In this document: positions 41,396-41,727 of the stretch, one piece after another
Layout: each line of letters begins with the position of its first letter
Numbering within the stretch: position 1 is the first letter of the stretch
DNA from: Bacillus mobilis
GTDB taxonomy: Bacteria; Bacillota; Bacilli; Bacillales; Bacillaceae_G
Length of the DNA stretch: 41,727 bases
Assembly (NCBI RefSeq): GCF_001884045.1
Contig: NZ_MACF01000134.1
Location: 1-41,727 of the forward strand
Direction: 5' to 3'
The notes under the pieces: generated by a model
What the model was told of the DNA's origin: nothing
Databases searched by the model: none
Seen by the model: the letters and a program-made list of their open reading frames with translations, nothing else
Position numbers and translations under genes: made by a program

Positions 41396-41727
41396 GTGAG
41401 AGAGCGCGATAAAAAACATTCATTAAACTCTAATTTCAGAATTCCACCAAATCTTATTGGGCCTACCTTTCCACCCGTTCCAACGGGATTTACTGGCATT
41501 GGGATTACTGGCCCAACTGGTCCACAAGGTCCAACAGGACCTCAAGGACCAAGAGGATTACAAGGTCCGATGGGGGAGATGGGCCCGACAGGACCTCAAG
41601 GTGTGCAAGGGATACAAGGACCAGTTGGACCAATAGGTGCAACTGGACCAGAAGGACAGCAGGGACCACAAGGATTGAGAGGACCACAAGGAGAAACAGG
41701 AGCGACAGGACCGGGGGGGGTGCAGGG
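41396..41727 (+). CDS. BclA-like collagen-like exosporium protein, N-terminal part
   Basis: GTG 41396 follows an AGGTGGTG SD. The frame starts (M)[18 protein letters not shown], then [15 protein letters not shown] (20-34), clearly the BclA-family exosporium targeting motif (LVGPTLPPIPP type). A Gly-X-Y domain with GPTGPQGP triplets begins near residue 38 and continues to the window edge. The product is expected to be attached to the exosporium basal layer and form surface filaments. The C-terminal trimerising domain is outside the window. An 8-G run lies at 41713-41720. Confidence 0.9.
   Translation, partial: MRERDKKHSLNSNFRIPPNLIGPTFPPVPTGFTGIGITGPTGPQGPTGPQGPRGLQGPMGEMGPTGPQGVQGIQGPVGPIGATGPEGQQGPQGLRGPQGETGATGPGGVQ

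Overview
The window is chromosomal DNA from a low-GC, spore-forming Firmicute and fits the Bacillus cereus group (cereus / anthracis / thuringiensis). The evidence is a three-gene nutrient germinant receptor with a Gln/Ser-rich repetitive A subunit (gerI/gerH type), collagen-like exosporium proteins at both window edges (the right-hand one carrying a BclA-type exosporium leader), a bcr1-type repeat, and gene order shared with the Bacillus subtilis metK-pckA to leuS region (ytoA, ytpA, ytpB, ytqA, ytqB, ytzC, bceAB-type transporter, yttB, leuS).

Layout. 1-4.1 kb: a collagen-like protein running off the left edge, a tiny membrane protein, yqkB, an EamA transporter, two more small membrane proteins, an AtpI-like protein behind a bcr1 element, and an unexplained 132-bp intergenic duplication. 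4.3-7.7 kb: divergent pckA and metK, with a candidate CcpN operator at the pckA promoter and a SAM-I riboswitch before metK. 7.7-9.5 kb: three very small leftward genes, then moaB-mobA. 9.5-14.4 kb: a glycosyltransferase/PAP2 lipid or envelope pair, ytoA (gamma-carbonic-anhydrase fold), ytpA (lysophospholipase) and ytpB (sesquarterpene synthase). 14.4-20.4 kb: PepSY protein, Asp/Glu-type racemase, a two-gene ABC transporter, mnmM/mnmL (ytqB/ytqA, tRNA wobble-uridine modification), ytzC and a 49-aa hydrophilic protein. 20.5-28.8 kb: DUF418 membrane protein, BceAB-type peptide resistance transporter without its own two-component system but with a BceR-like operator, a tyrosine recombinase with altered catalytic residues, the KhtTU K+/H+ antiporter, and an MFS transporter. 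28.8-31.7 kb: a long T-box-controlled leader and leuS. 31.7-41.7 kb: a largely spore-related region with a His/Gln/Gly-repeat protein, gerI operon with a candidate sigma-G promoter, a MetX-like hydrolase, a rhodanese, two GerPA/GerPF-like proteins and a BclA-like collagen protein.

How it works together: most genes are core metabolism or stress functions in short, individually terminated units. The spore germination and exosporium genes sit at the two ends. I see no CRISPR array, rRNA, tRNA, complete insertion sequence or prophage. The least explained content is non-coding: four arrays of a 20-bp unit behind transcription terminators, a full bcr1 and a 44-bp deletion derivative with a preserved target-site duplication, the 132-bp duplicated intergenic block, and a structured segment between the leuS promoter and its T-box.
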